From the NCBI RefSeq assembly GCF_900116895.1, contig NZ_FPCF01000006.1, positions 62,001-126,000 of the forward strand: a DNA stretch of 64,000 nucleotides, given 5' to 3'. Below are positions 48,479-56,484 of the stretch, piece after piece. A program made the position numbers and the translations under genes. The notes below the pieces were generated by a model. That model searched no databases, was not told the origin of the DNA, and saw only the letters and a list, made by a program, of their open reading frames with translations. This DNA is from Pseudidiomarina donghaiensis. Its GTDB lineage: Bacteria; Pseudomonadota; Gammaproteobacteria; Enterobacterales; Alteromonadaceae. Every line of letters starts with the position of its first letter. Position 1 is the first letter of the stretch.

Positions 48479-49015
48479 TTACTGGCATCCACCACAGCAG
48501 TGGCCGTTACCATGGCCGCTGCTTTTTTGTTCTGGTTGCTTAAACAACACGGCATTTTCAATGGCAATGTGTTGGTGCAAGTCATTCACAAACTCGTTAA
48601 TTCCCTCGTACAACATAATCCAGCTACCACAGGCGCCACGTGGCGCATTGCATTGGTTGGTTAACTCTAACAGCTGGGCGATCATTTGCTCATGCTGGTC
48701 ATGCTCTTCTTCCATCACCGCAATTGGGCCCTTCGGGTAAATATCACCAGCTAACATAGGGAACAGAATTTGCTCTTCTTTCATCATGTGGCTTTCAAGC
48801 TCTTGGTACATCGCTTGTAGGTGATCAGACAAGCCTGCTGGGCAGTCGCTATGGTCGTTATGCACGTCTTCAATCTTGCGCGCTAAGTTAATGAGATCAG
48901 GTAACTGAGCACGGTGCTTTTCATGAAAATGCTCAACCATAAAATCAGTTAGGGCTTTTTTCGGCATCGCTTGATATACCGCTAACGCTTCGGCATGAAC
49001 TGTTTGCGTGGTCAT
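48479..49015 (-). CDS. Hemerythrin-like di-iron protein, YtfE/DnrN-related, with C-terminal CCGG tail
   Basis: A 178-residue protein matching the hemerythrin-like part of YtfE (iron-sulfur cluster repair after nitric oxide damage). Carboxylate/His motifs are EHFHEKHRAQLP, ESHMMKEEQILFPML, MEEEHDQHE and HQHIAIENAVLF. It lacks the N-terminal ScdA_N domain whose CCGG cysteines are important in YtfE, yet its last residues are GHCCGGCQ. A sigma-54 promoter and NorR-type sites lie upstream, tying it to nitric oxide. Confidence 0.88.
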   Translation of the reverse strand: MTTQTVHAEALAVYQAMPKKALTDFMVEHFHEKHRAQLPDLINLARKIEDVHNDHSDCPAGLSDHLQAMYQELESHMMKEEQILFPMLAGDIYPKGPIAVMEEEHDQHEQMIAQLLELTNQCNAPRGACGSWIMLYEGINEFVNDLHQHIAIENAVLFKQPEQKSSGHGNGHCCGGCQ

Positions 49016-49079
49016 GGGCAGTCTCCTTCAATAGACTCACATTAAGAGTGAAATTGGTTGCTATACACCCACTAGCTAC

Positions 49080-49095
49080 TGCAAGTTAGATGCCA
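49080..49095 (-). promoter_or_regulatory. Sigma-54 promoter of the YtfE-like gene
   Basis: Minus-strand TGGCATCTAACTTGCA fits TGGCAC-N5-TTGCA with one mismatch and has the required GG-N10-GC spacing. It is 65 bases before the start codon. The sigma-54 activator NorR is encoded divergently next door. Confidence 0.8.
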
Positions 49096-49107
49096 AAAAT
49101 ACCCACT

Positions 49108-49121
49108 TTGATTTATATCGA
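49108..49121. promoter_or_regulatory. FNR-like box between the YtfE-like gene and norR
   Basis: TTGAT-TTAT-ATCGA matches the FNR consensus in 9 of 10 positions. It lies between the sigma-54 promoter and the NorR sites. It could modulate either gene; neither side has a clear -10 at ideal FNR spacing. Confidence 0.55.
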
Positions 49122-49136
49122 GTTTTTCTCAGTAAT

Positions 49137-49193
49137 GGTAAATTACACCCATATTTTTCGGGTCATTGAGGCCCAAATAGGGTTGTTTATACC
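49137..49193. promoter_or_regulatory. Three NorR-type enhancer sites
   Basis: GGT-N7-ACC at 49137-49149 and 49181-49193, and GGT-N7-GCC at 49161-49173. NorR of E. coli binds GT-N7-AC in triplets. Centres are about 50, 74 and 94 bases from the -24 GG of the promoter at 49080-49095. The last site ends at the base before the norR ATG, suggesting NorR also represses itself. Confidence 0.78.
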
Positions 49194-50753
49194 ATGCATG
49201 ATGTGACGTTATTAGAAACCTTAATCGCCGATTTAGTGACCGATTTACCAGCGGTGATTCGCTTAGAAAAAGTGGTGAAAACCCTGCGCACGCACTTTCA
49301 TTGCGGTGCTGTGGTTATTCTTAAACATGATCAAGATATGTTGCGCCCTATTGCCAGTGTCGGTCTTGCCCGTGAAGCTTTAGGCCGACGCTTTTTGGTG
49401 TCACAACACCCTCGCTTGGCGTGCATTTTAGGTAGCCGTGAAACGGTGCGCTTTGAACCTGACAGCCCGTTAGCGGACCCCTACGATGGGCTGATTGAAG
49501 ACAGCCCTGACGGCCATCTGGCGGTACACGACTGTATGGGTATCAGCTTGCATATTGAAGGCAAAATTTGGGGCGTACTCACGCTTGACGCGCTAACACC
49601 AGGCACCTTTGATGAGCAAACCATGCAAGCCTTGCAACGCGCAAGTCTGCTGGTTGAAGCGGCCATTCGTATGGGCTTGATTGAACAAAACATTCGCGCG
49701 CTGCGCAATAACCGCCGCGACGGTGAGTACTCACTGACTAGCAATGGTGCCGATGCACAAGACATCATTGGCCATAGCGCTGCATTAATGACGGTATTGC
49801 AAGAACTTGAGGTGGTTGCCGGCTCAGACTTACCGGTGCTGTTACTCGGCGAAACGGGCGTTGGTAAAGAGTTGTTCGCGCGCCACTTGCACCGCTTGTC
49901 GTCGCGCAATAAGCAGCCTCTGGTTTATGTGAACTGTGCGGCTCTGCCTGAAACTTTGGCCGAGAGCGAGCTGTTTGGTCACACCCGCGGTGCTTATTCT
50001 GGCGCGACCCATGAACGGGCTGGCCGCTTTGATAGCGCCGATGGCGGCACCATTTTCTTGGACGAAGTGGGCGAATTGCCGTTATCTATTCAGGCCAAAC
50101 TCCTACGAGTGCTGCAGAATGGTGAAATTCAACGCTTAGGTAGCGATAAGTCGCATCAAGTGAACGTGCGCATAGTTGCCGCCACCAACCGCGACTTGAA
50201 ACAACAAATTAAAAACGGGGATTTTCGTGCAGATTTGTATCATCGATTATCGGTGTACCCATTGCCGATACCGCCTCTTCGCGACCGTGACGTCGATATT
50301 GCAGTACTAGCCGGACACTTTCTTGAGCTGAACCGAGCTAGGCTTGGGGTACGGGCGTTACGGCTTTCACCAGCGGCTGAACAAGCACTACGCAGTTATG
50401 ACTGGCCGGGCAACGTGCGCGAATTAGAGCACACCATTAGTCGCGCAGCCATTAAAGCACTAAGCTTAGGCGCGCGCCGCGATGATATTGTTAGCATTGA
50501 CGCAAACTTACTTGATTTACCGGGTGTCGCGGCCGACGCGCAAGCCATGCAGCAAGTGGCGGGTAGCGTGGTCAATTCTAGCCTTAACGACAGCGGCTCA
50601 TTGAACCTAAAACATGCGGTGCAAACCGTGCAGCGCGAACTCATTCAAAAAGCGCTTGAACAGTCAGACTATAAATGGACACAAGCAGCCCGTATACTTG
50701 ACCTTGATCCAAGCAATTTACACAAATTAGCTAGCCGACTTGGCTTAAAATAG
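49194..50753 (+). CDS. norR: Nitric oxide-responsive sigma-54 activator NorR
   Basis: A 519-residue enhancer-binding protein with GAF, AAA+ and Fis-type DNA-binding domains. The GAF domain keeps residues aligned with the E. coli non-haem iron ligands (Arg74, Asp95, Asp98, Cys114 in VHDCMG, Asp132). Walker A is GETGVGKE (219-226). The sigma-54 contact loop is GAYSGA (266-271) rather than GAFTGA. The C-terminal helix-turn-helix is YKWTQAARILDLDPSNLHKL. Targets are probably norB and the YtfE-like gene. Confidence 0.94.
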   Translation: MHDVTLLETLIADLVTDLPAVIRLEKVVKTLRTHFHCGAVVILKHDQDMLRPIASVGLAREALGRRFLVSQHPRLACILGSRETVRFEPDSPLADPYDGLIEDSPDGHLAVHDCMGISLHIEGKIWGVLTLDALTPGTFDEQTMQALQRASLLVEAAIRMGLIEQNIRALRNNRRDGEYSLTSNGADAQDIIGHSAALMTVLQELEVVAGSDLPVLLLGETGVGKELFARHLHRLSSRNKQPLVYVNCAALPETLAESELFGHTRGAYSGATHERAGRFDSADGGTIFLDEVGELPLSIQAKLLRVLQNGEIQRLGSDKSHQVNVRIVAATNRDLKQQIKNGDFRADLYHRLSVYPLPIPPLRDRDVDIAVLAGHFLELNRARLGVRALRLSPAAEQALRSYDWPGNVRELEHTISRAAIKALSLGARRDDIVSIDANLLDLPGVAADAQAMQQVAGSVVNSSLNDSGSLNLKHAVQTVQRELIQKALEQSDYKWTQAARILDLDPSNLHKLASRLGLK

Positions 50754-50774
50754 GCACAGGGTTTTCAGTTACGT

Positions 50775-51194
50775 ATGACCGTGATTTTGCGCATTGTGGT
50801 GTGGCGAACTATTGCCATTTTGGCGCTCGTGTTGGGTGTTATTGGCCTAATGCTACCCATTATGCCAACGGTTCCGTTTTTATTGGTTGCAGCTTGGGCT
50901 GGCGGTAAAGGCTGGCCGGCACTGGAAGCGAAACTACTCTCACACCCCAAATATGGCCCGCAAATTATTGCCTGGCGCAAATACGGCGTGGTGAAACGTC
51001 AGCCCAAAGTCATTGCCAGCGTGATGATGGGTGGCAGCTCAATTATGTTAGCGTTTAGCCCCGTGCATTTGGCGCTAAAACTCAGCGTTATCGGCATTAT
51101 GGCCACCGTGGCCGTTTGGCTTTGGTTGCGCCCCGAGCAAGCTCCTAAGCAAACCAATGAGGCGGCAACCGAGCCAACCGACTCGCCCAATTAG
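50775..51194 (+). CDS. DUF454/YbaN-family inner membrane protein
   Basis: A 139-residue membrane protein of the YbaN family (LGVIGLMLPIMPTVPFLLVAA at the N-terminus, then a soluble loop LLSHPKYGPQIIAWRK and two more helices). Function is unknown. It follows norR by 21 bases and may be cotranscribed with it. It converges on nnrS with a 4-base overlap. Confidence 0.85.
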   Translation: MTVILRIVVWRTIAILALVLGVIGLMLPIMPTVPFLLVAAWAGGKGWPALEAKLLSHPKYGPQIIAWRKYGVVKRQPKVIASVMMGGSSIMLAFSPVHLALKLSVIGIMATVAVWLWLRPEQAPKQTNEAATEPTDSPN

Positions 51195-52396
51195 CCTGGG
51201 CGGCCGTCTGGGCGAGGGGTGGTTAAGATAGGTAGGTAAATCACCACGTATATGGCGTAAGCTAAAATCCATGCTGCGGCACCTATGGCATACCATGGCA
51301 AGCTGAATTCAGGCAGTAACCAAACAAATACCACACGTGTTAGCGCCGCAGTAAACACCAACAAAAATGCCACGGACATAATCGCTTTTGGTTGCAGAGG
51401 TCGGCCACTATGGCCTAACGATACCCGCGCAATCATGGCTAAAATCATATTACCCATAGCGCCAGCAGTTAGTGCATGAATGGCCACCGAGTTGCTCACA
51501 TCAAAACCTAACTCGCGCAATGCAAATAACGCCAAGCCAACGGGAATAAACAAATAAGCAATGTGCAGCGACCACAACAATGGCACGCTTAAGGTAATCC
51601 AGATACGCCAGCGTAAGCAGCGAATTGCCAATGACACGGCACAAATGCCATAAACGGCCGCCATCACTTCGTTCGGCAGCTGGGCACTAAATAAGGTAAT
51701 ATTCAGTACAAAAATCAACCACAAGCTACCTAGTGCAATGCGATCTAGCCACTCAATGGGCTCAGCCTTCTTGGTCATGGTGCCGTTGGCGGTAAACATG
51801 GGTAGCACGCGGCCACCAACAATGGCCATGAGTAAGGTAACTAGCCAAACTGCATTTTGACTACCTAGTTGCTGCAAGTCGAAACGGTTTTCTATTAAAC
51901 CGTAGTGCATCAGCGCGTTACAGAACGTGAGCAAAAATAATACCGGCACAAAGAACAAGTTACGCTGTTGCTTCACTTTAATGAGCGGCACAGCTAATAA
52001 GATTGCAGCGAGTGGTAAAAACAATAAGTCCACAGCGGCAACTAACCAAACCGGTAAGTGCGCACCAAACAAAAATGCTAAGCGACCCAAAATCCACACC
52101 GTGGTTAAAATACCTAAAGCGCGGCCATGGGTCGCTCTTAGGCCGGTCCAGTTTTGCACGGCGGTCAGCAAAAAGCCCACCACAATAGCGGCCACAAAAC
52201 CAAAAATCATTTCATGGCTGTGCCACACCAACACGTTGCCATACACGGGTAAAGTAATGGTACCGGCAAGCGCTAGAATCCATAACAACATAGCTAGTGC
52301 GCTAAAGCTTGCACCCAGCAAAAACATAGGGCGAAACGCTTGGCGTAACAACGGCCACATTTTTTGTTCTACTTGTAAGTCAGTAATTTGTAGCAT
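51191..52396 (-). CDS. nnrS: NnrS family haem-copper membrane protein
   Basis: A 401-residue protein with about twelve membrane helices and the family features WHSHEMIFGF and ALTAGAMGNMILAMI. NnrS proteins bind haem and copper and protect against nitric oxide stress. It is 27 bases downstream of ubiV on the same strand, so it appears to close a ubiU-ubiV-nnrS operon. Confidence 0.93.
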   Translation of the reverse strand: MLQITDLQVEQKMWPLLRQAFRPMFLLGASFSALAMLLWILALAGTITLPVYGNVLVWHSHEMIFGFVAAIVVGFLLTAVQNWTGLRATHGRALGILTTVWILGRLAFLFGAHLPVWLVAAVDLLFLPLAAILLAVPLIKVKQQRNLFFVPVLFLLTFCNALMHYGLIENRFDLQQLGSQNAVWLVTLLMAIVGGRVLPMFTANGTMTKKAEPIEWLDRIALGSLWLIFVLNITLFSAQLPNEVMAAVYGICAVSLAIRCLRWRIWITLSVPLLWSLHIAYLFIPVGLALFALRELGFDVSNSVAIHALTAGAMGNMILAMIARVSLGHSGRPLQPKAIMSVAFLLVFTAALTRVVFVWLLPEFSLPWYAIGAAAWILAYAIYVVIYLPILTTPRPDGRPG

Positions 52397-52423
52397 GGGT
52401 ATTCCTCTTTTGTTTTCGCGCCT

Positions 52424-53302
52424 TTAGTCGAGTTGCTGCACCAGGCCCGCGAGGGCTAGCCAATAACCATTGCTGTCATTTTTGGCAAGCTGCTGCGGGT
52501 GATCACCCTGGCTGTTAGCACGAAACTTTTCTAACCAGTCAAAGGTTCCAGTTAACTGTGGGCTTAAGCGTACCACATCGACCAAGCCTTGCATGTTAGG
52601 TAGTTGATTGACCAAGTTATAACGGGTGCCAGATTGAGTTTGAATACCATTGAGCACAAACACTTGGGTGCCGTCTTGGCTGGTTACTTCGCGCCCCTCG
52701 GGGTACTTAATGCAACAAAGTTCGCATTGATCTTTGGCGCGGTTTTCTGAGCGCGCGGTAAAGCATCGCCCTGACCACGCTAGCGGCATATGGCCTAACG
52801 CAAATACTTCAACTTCAAAACAATCGCGTACGTCTTTCACCATGGGCTGAGCCAATAGTTTGGCTAACCATTCACGAGAAAGCTCTACCGGCATAACCCA
52901 GCGGCTCATGCCCATACTCATTAATTTGCGCAACGTGTGTTGGTTGTAGCAATTAATGGCCGCACCTGCGACAAAAGGCACCTGATGCTCCTGCAAATAA
53001 GGAATTGCGCCAACGTCGTTTGCCTCGACAATAAAATCGCCGTTGTCACAGTATTTGCGCAGCTCGCGTAGCTCTGAAGGCGCCTCGAGTAAGGTCATGG
53101 TCGACAAACATACCTGTTTGCCGGCTTCCCGTAACATGTGGGCAATACGCATGTAGTCATCAAATTTCAGCTCGCGCCGCTTACTACAAACGGTTTCACC
53201 CAAATAAACGATATCCACAGATGAGTCTGCAGCCTGTTGATAAAAGTTTTCGACCACTTGCTTCGGCCAAAAATACTGAATGGCTCCAAGAGAAAATTTC
53301 AT
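52424..53302 (-). CDS. ubiV: UbiV, oxygen-independent ubiquinone hydroxylation protein
   Basis: A 292-residue U32-family [4Fe-4S] protein, the same length as E. coli UbiV (YhbV). Cluster cysteines are VCSKRREL near residue 40 and RCFTARSE...QCELCC near 180-197. UbiU-UbiV together hydroxylate the ubiquinone ring without oxygen. I chose the ATG at 53302; an in-frame TTG four codons earlier abuts the ubiU stop. Confidence 0.94.
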   Translation of the reverse strand: MKFSLGAIQYFWPKQVVENFYQQAADSSVDIVYLGETVCSKRRELKFDDYMRIAHMLREAGKQVCLSTMTLLEAPSELRELRKYCDNGDFIVEANDVGAIPYLQEHQVPFVAGAAINCYNQHTLRKLMSMGMSRWVMPVELSREWLAKLLAQPMVKDVRDCFEVEVFALGHMPLAWSGRCFTARSENRAKDQCELCCIKYPEGREVTSQDGTQVFVLNGIQTQSGTRYNLVNQLPNMQGLVDVVRLSPQLTGTFDWLEKFRANSQGDHPQQLAKNDSNGYWLALAGLVQQLD

Positions 53303-53314
53303 ATCAGTTCCCAA

Positions 53315-54310
53315 TTATTTCCATTTCCGATGGTAGGCACCTAGCGTGGTTTGGCTGCCCTCAGATAAGCCAGCCAGCACATGGTCCCATTGCTGCTGTA
53401 CTTCAAAGTTGTCCGGCTTGCTCATCACCGAATCAATGGCCTGGCGCCAAACCTGCGTAATTTGCGCCACATAAGCTGGGCTACGTTGCCGACCTTCAAT
53501 TTTGAGCGACGCAATGCCCTCTTTATAAAGCTCGGGCAGCAAGCTTAAAGTGTTTAAGCTGGTCGGCTCTTCGAGCGCGTGGTAGGTGTCTTCACCAACC
53601 GTAAAGCGCCCCTTGCATAAGGTTGGGTAGCCGGCGGTTTCATGCGGTGCAAAGCGGTCTATCAATATGTTGTTCAAGCGCGACTCGAGGGTGCCGTCAT
53701 CGGCTTCGTCCCAGCGCACAAACTTGGCCGGCGAGCATGCACCTGCGGTGTTCGGTGACTCGCCTGTCATGTATGAACTTAAGTAGCAGCGCCCCTCGGC
53801 CATAATGCACAAGCTACCGAAAGCAAATACTTCAAGATCCATATCGGTGGTGCGCGCAATTGAGCGTACTTGGTTCATAGACAGCACGCGCGGCAACACC
53901 ACGCGCTTGACGCCAAACTGCTTATAAAACTCAATGGCAGCGGCGTTGGTTGCTGAGGCTTGTACCGATAAATGTACTTCCACTTTCGGATAGCGCTCAG
54001 CCGCGTAGGCCAGTACCGCCATGTCTGCCAAAATAAGCACATCGGCACCAGCTTTCACGGCCATATCAACCGCGCGGCGCCAATGTTCAAACGTATCGGC
54101 ATGGGCAAAGGTATTAATTGCCACGTGCAATTTCTTACCGTGGTGGTGCACATAGCGCGCAGCCTCGGTTAAACCGGCTTGATCTAAATTTAGGCCAGCA
54201 AAGTGACGCGCATTGGTTTCATCTTTCAATCCGACATAAACGGCATCGGCACCATGTTCAATGGCGGCTTTGAGGGCGGGCATACTGCCTGCTGGGCACA
54301 GAAGTTCCAT
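53315..54310 (-). CDS. ubiU: UbiU, oxygen-independent ubiquinone hydroxylation protein
   Basis: A 331-residue U32-family protein matching E. coli UbiU (YhbU) in length. The four cluster cysteines are in SLCIMAEGRCYLSSY, GACSPAKF and PTLCKGRF. It acts with UbiV and UbiT to make ubiquinone under anoxia. ubiT is divergent across an 87-base gap that holds a TTGAT half-site and a TATAAT at 54353-54358. Confidence 0.95.
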   Translation of the reverse strand: MELLCPAGSMPALKAAIEHGADAVYVGLKDETNARHFAGLNLDQAGLTEAARYVHHHGKKLHVAINTFAHADTFEHWRRAVDMAVKAGADVLILADMAVLAYAAERYPKVEVHLSVQASATNAAAIEFYKQFGVKRVVLPRVLSMNQVRSIARTTDMDLEVFAFGSLCIMAEGRCYLSSYMTGESPNTAGACSPAKFVRWDEADDGTLESRLNNILIDRFAPHETAGYPTLCKGRFTVGEDTYHALEEPTSLNTLSLLPELYKEGIASLKIEGRQRSPAYVAQITQVWRQAIDSVMSKPDNFEVQQQWDHVLAGLSEGSQTTLGAYHRKWK

Positions 54311-54397
54311 AATTATTGATCCCGTCGATAAACATGCATTCGTAATGAGTATTATAATCTTCTGAGAATTTTACGGGACATTAATGGACGGCAACTT

Positions 54398-54895
54398 ATG
54401 GTTATCCCCAAAGTGGTAGACAACTGGTCACGGGTTATTAGCGGCCTTGGCGTTATGGCGCGAGTAACACCAAAACCCATTTTAGAACAATTACTTACCC
54501 TGTCTTTGAATCAGCTTTTGCAGGCCGAAATTAAGCAGCAGCGCTTTGCTTTTTTGCCAAAACAATGGGTTCGTATTGAGGTGCCCGACCTAGCCTTTCA
54601 TTTTTCGGTAACCCTCACTGAACAAGGGCGTTTACGGGCTTCGTTAGCACCACAACCCGCCGCAGTAACCATGCGTGGTAACAGTGCATCGTTACTGCTA
54701 ATGATTAGTGGCAAGGTAGACCCAGACACCTTGTTTTTCCGGCGTAAGCTGATGATCAAAGGCGATACAGAGCTGGGCTTAGAGGTCAAAAATTTGCTCG
54801 ACACCATTGAGCTTGAGGGGCGTTTACCCAAGTCATTATTTCGCTTTACCCAAGCCACTGCCGACGCCATTGTTGCAAGGCCTGAACTGCGGTAA
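54398..54895 (+). CDS. ubiT: UbiT, SCP2-domain lipid-binding accessory factor
   Basis: A 165-residue SCP2-fold protein (YhbT), a little shorter than E. coli UbiT (174). SCP2 domain motifs include MRGNSASLLLMISGKVDPDT and the C-terminal RFTQATADAI. UbiT binds isoprenoid quinone intermediates in the anaerobic pathway. Its placement next to ubiUV supports the call. Confidence 0.93.
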   Translation: MVIPKVVDNWSRVISGLGVMARVTPKPILEQLLTLSLNQLLQAEIKQQRFAFLPKQWVRIEVPDLAFHFSVTLTEQGRLRASLAPQPAAVTMRGNSASLLLMISGKVDPDTLFFRRKLMIKGDTELGLEVKNLLDTIELEGRLPKSLFRFTQATADAIVARPELR

Positions 54896-54943
54896 TGGCT
54901 ACATAAACACGTACCTAAAAGTCGTGCCAAAAACGCATGGTTA

Positions 54944-54981
54944 TACCCCTTCAGATGTATCAATTTTCTGATCTGCATCAT
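54944..54981 (+). promoter_or_regulatory. FNR-like box and TACCCCT heptamer upstream of hemN
   Basis: CTGAT-CTGC-ATCAT at 54968-54981 matches the FNR core TGAT-N4-ATCA perfectly (8 of 10 overall). TACCCCTTCAG at 54944-54954 also occurs exactly before nrdG/norB (58971-58981), each followed by CAATTTTCT. The -10 at the ideal distance is weak. Confidence 0.55.
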
Positions 54982-55036
54982 ATAAACTGCACTCAGAAAT
55001 TCACAGGTAAGGGGTACACCCCCACGAGGTACGACA

Positions 55037-56416
55037 ATGACTAGCAGCGCAAATCAAATTGTTTGGAGCCAAGAGCTCATCGACAAGTACAATATTAACG
55101 GGCCGCGTTATACGTCGTACCCAACCGCCTTGGCGTTGCACAATAAGTTTCCGCTAAGCACCATGGAGCAAACCCTAGCCAGCGCACCAGATGAACTCAG
55201 CCTGTACATTCACTTACCGTTTTGTATCAAGCTTTGTTATTACTGTGGTTGTAACAAGGTCATTACGCGCCACCAACACAAAGCCGATATTTACTTAGAT
55301 TACTTAGCCAAAGAAATGGCAATGTACAAAGCTCTGCTGGGCAAGCGCAAGTTTGAGTCCGTGCACATGGGCGGTGGTACGCCGACGTTTTTAAGCGAGA
55401 CCCAATTGTCGCGCCTCATGGACTTGTTGCACGAACATTTTGAATTCACGAACGATGCCGAATGGTCAATTGAAATTGACCCACGCAGCTGCAGTGATGA
55501 CAAGCTGCGCCACTTACGCAAGCTTGGTTTTGATCGTGTCAGTTATGGCGTACAAGATTTTGACACCAAGGTGCAAATTGCCATTAATCGCGTACAAGAC
55601 ACCGACATGATCAAGCACCAAATTGCGTTAAGCAAAGAGCTCGGTTTTCGCTCAATCAACCTCGATCTTATTTACGGATTGCCGTATCAGCGGCCTGAAA
55701 CCTTTGCGGCGTCAATTGACCAAGTGATTGAGCTAAACCCCGACCGTGTGTCACTGTTTAGCTATGCGCACTTGCCGTCACGCTTTGCGGGCCAGCGTAA
55801 AATTGACGAATCAAGCTTGCCAACAGCGCCAATTAAACTGGAGTTATTGCAGCTAGGTATTACTAAATTTACGGCCGCTGGCTATCAATTTATTGGCATG
55901 GATCACTTCGCCAAAACGGACGACACCTTGGCGCAAGCACAGCAGCGTGGCGAGCTGCAACGCAATTTCCAAGGCTATACCACCTCGGGCCAAGACGCCT
56001 TGCTCGGTATTGGTGCGTCATCTATTAGCCAAATAGACGGTGTGCTTTGGCAGAACGTGAAAGAATTACCTTCGTATTACAAAGCCATTGATAGCGGCAC
56101 CTTGCCGATTGTGAAGGGTTTTGAATTAAACGGCGACGACAAATTACGTGCGGCCCTAATTTCGCAAGTGATCTGTCACTTTGACCTAGATATTCAGGCC
56201 TTTGCAAACGACTGGAACATGGAAGACTTCTGGACATACTTTGCCGATGCCAAGCGTAAACTGGCGCCATTTGTTGAAGATGGCTTGGTAGAGCTTGATG
56301 ACAACAGCTTAAAAGTGACCACCTTGGGCCGTTTGTGGGTGCGCAGTATTTGTGCCTGCTTTGATGCCTACTTAGATGACGCAGCAACAGCGCCGCGCTA
56401 CTCCAAAGTGGTGTAA
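55037..56416 (+). CDS. hemN: Oxygen-independent coproporphyrinogen III dehydrogenase
   Basis: A 459-residue radical SAM enzyme making protoporphyrinogen IX without oxygen. The cluster motif CIKLCYYCGC has the CX3CX2CXC form of true HemN. GGGTPTFL and the coproporphyrinogen-binding regions follow. Length equals E. coli HemN (457). It is preceded by an FNR-like box. Confidence 0.97.
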   Translation: MTSSANQIVWSQELIDKYNINGPRYTSYPTALALHNKFPLSTMEQTLASAPDELSLYIHLPFCIKLCYYCGCNKVITRHQHKADIYLDYLAKEMAMYKALLGKRKFESVHMGGGTPTFLSETQLSRLMDLLHEHFEFTNDAEWSIEIDPRSCSDDKLRHLRKLGFDRVSYGVQDFDTKVQIAINRVQDTDMIKHQIALSKELGFRSINLDLIYGLPYQRPETFAASIDQVIELNPDRVSLFSYAHLPSRFAGQRKIDESSLPTAPIKLELLQLGITKFTAAGYQFIGMDHFAKTDDTLAQAQQRGELQRNFQGYTTSGQDALLGIGASSISQIDGVLWQNVKELPSYYKAIDSGTLPIVKGFELNGDDKLRAALISQVICHFDLDIQAFANDWNMEDFWTYFADAKRKLAPFVEDGLVELDDNSLKVTTLGRLWVRSICACFDAYLDDAATAPRYSKVV

Positions 56417-56449
56417 CGCAACGCTTATTTTCGCTGACAAACTCTGCTG

Positions 56450-56473
56450 AAGCAGGCCTTACTTGCCTGCTTT
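56450..56473. terminator. Hairpin between convergent hemN and nrdD
   Basis: AAGCAGGC-CTTACTT-GCCTGCTT gives an 8-bp GC-rich stem usable on either strand, though the T-run is short. A 13-base direct repeat (TGCCTGCTTTAGC, 56464-56489) overlaps its right arm. Confidence 0.5.
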
Positions 56474-56484
56474 AGCTGCCTGCT

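Noticed and set aside
54316-54333. FNR box for ubiU/ubiT
   Set aside because: Only one good half-site (TTGAT) is present; the partner is not ATCAA at N4 spacing. FNR control is plausible from known biology but not shown here.
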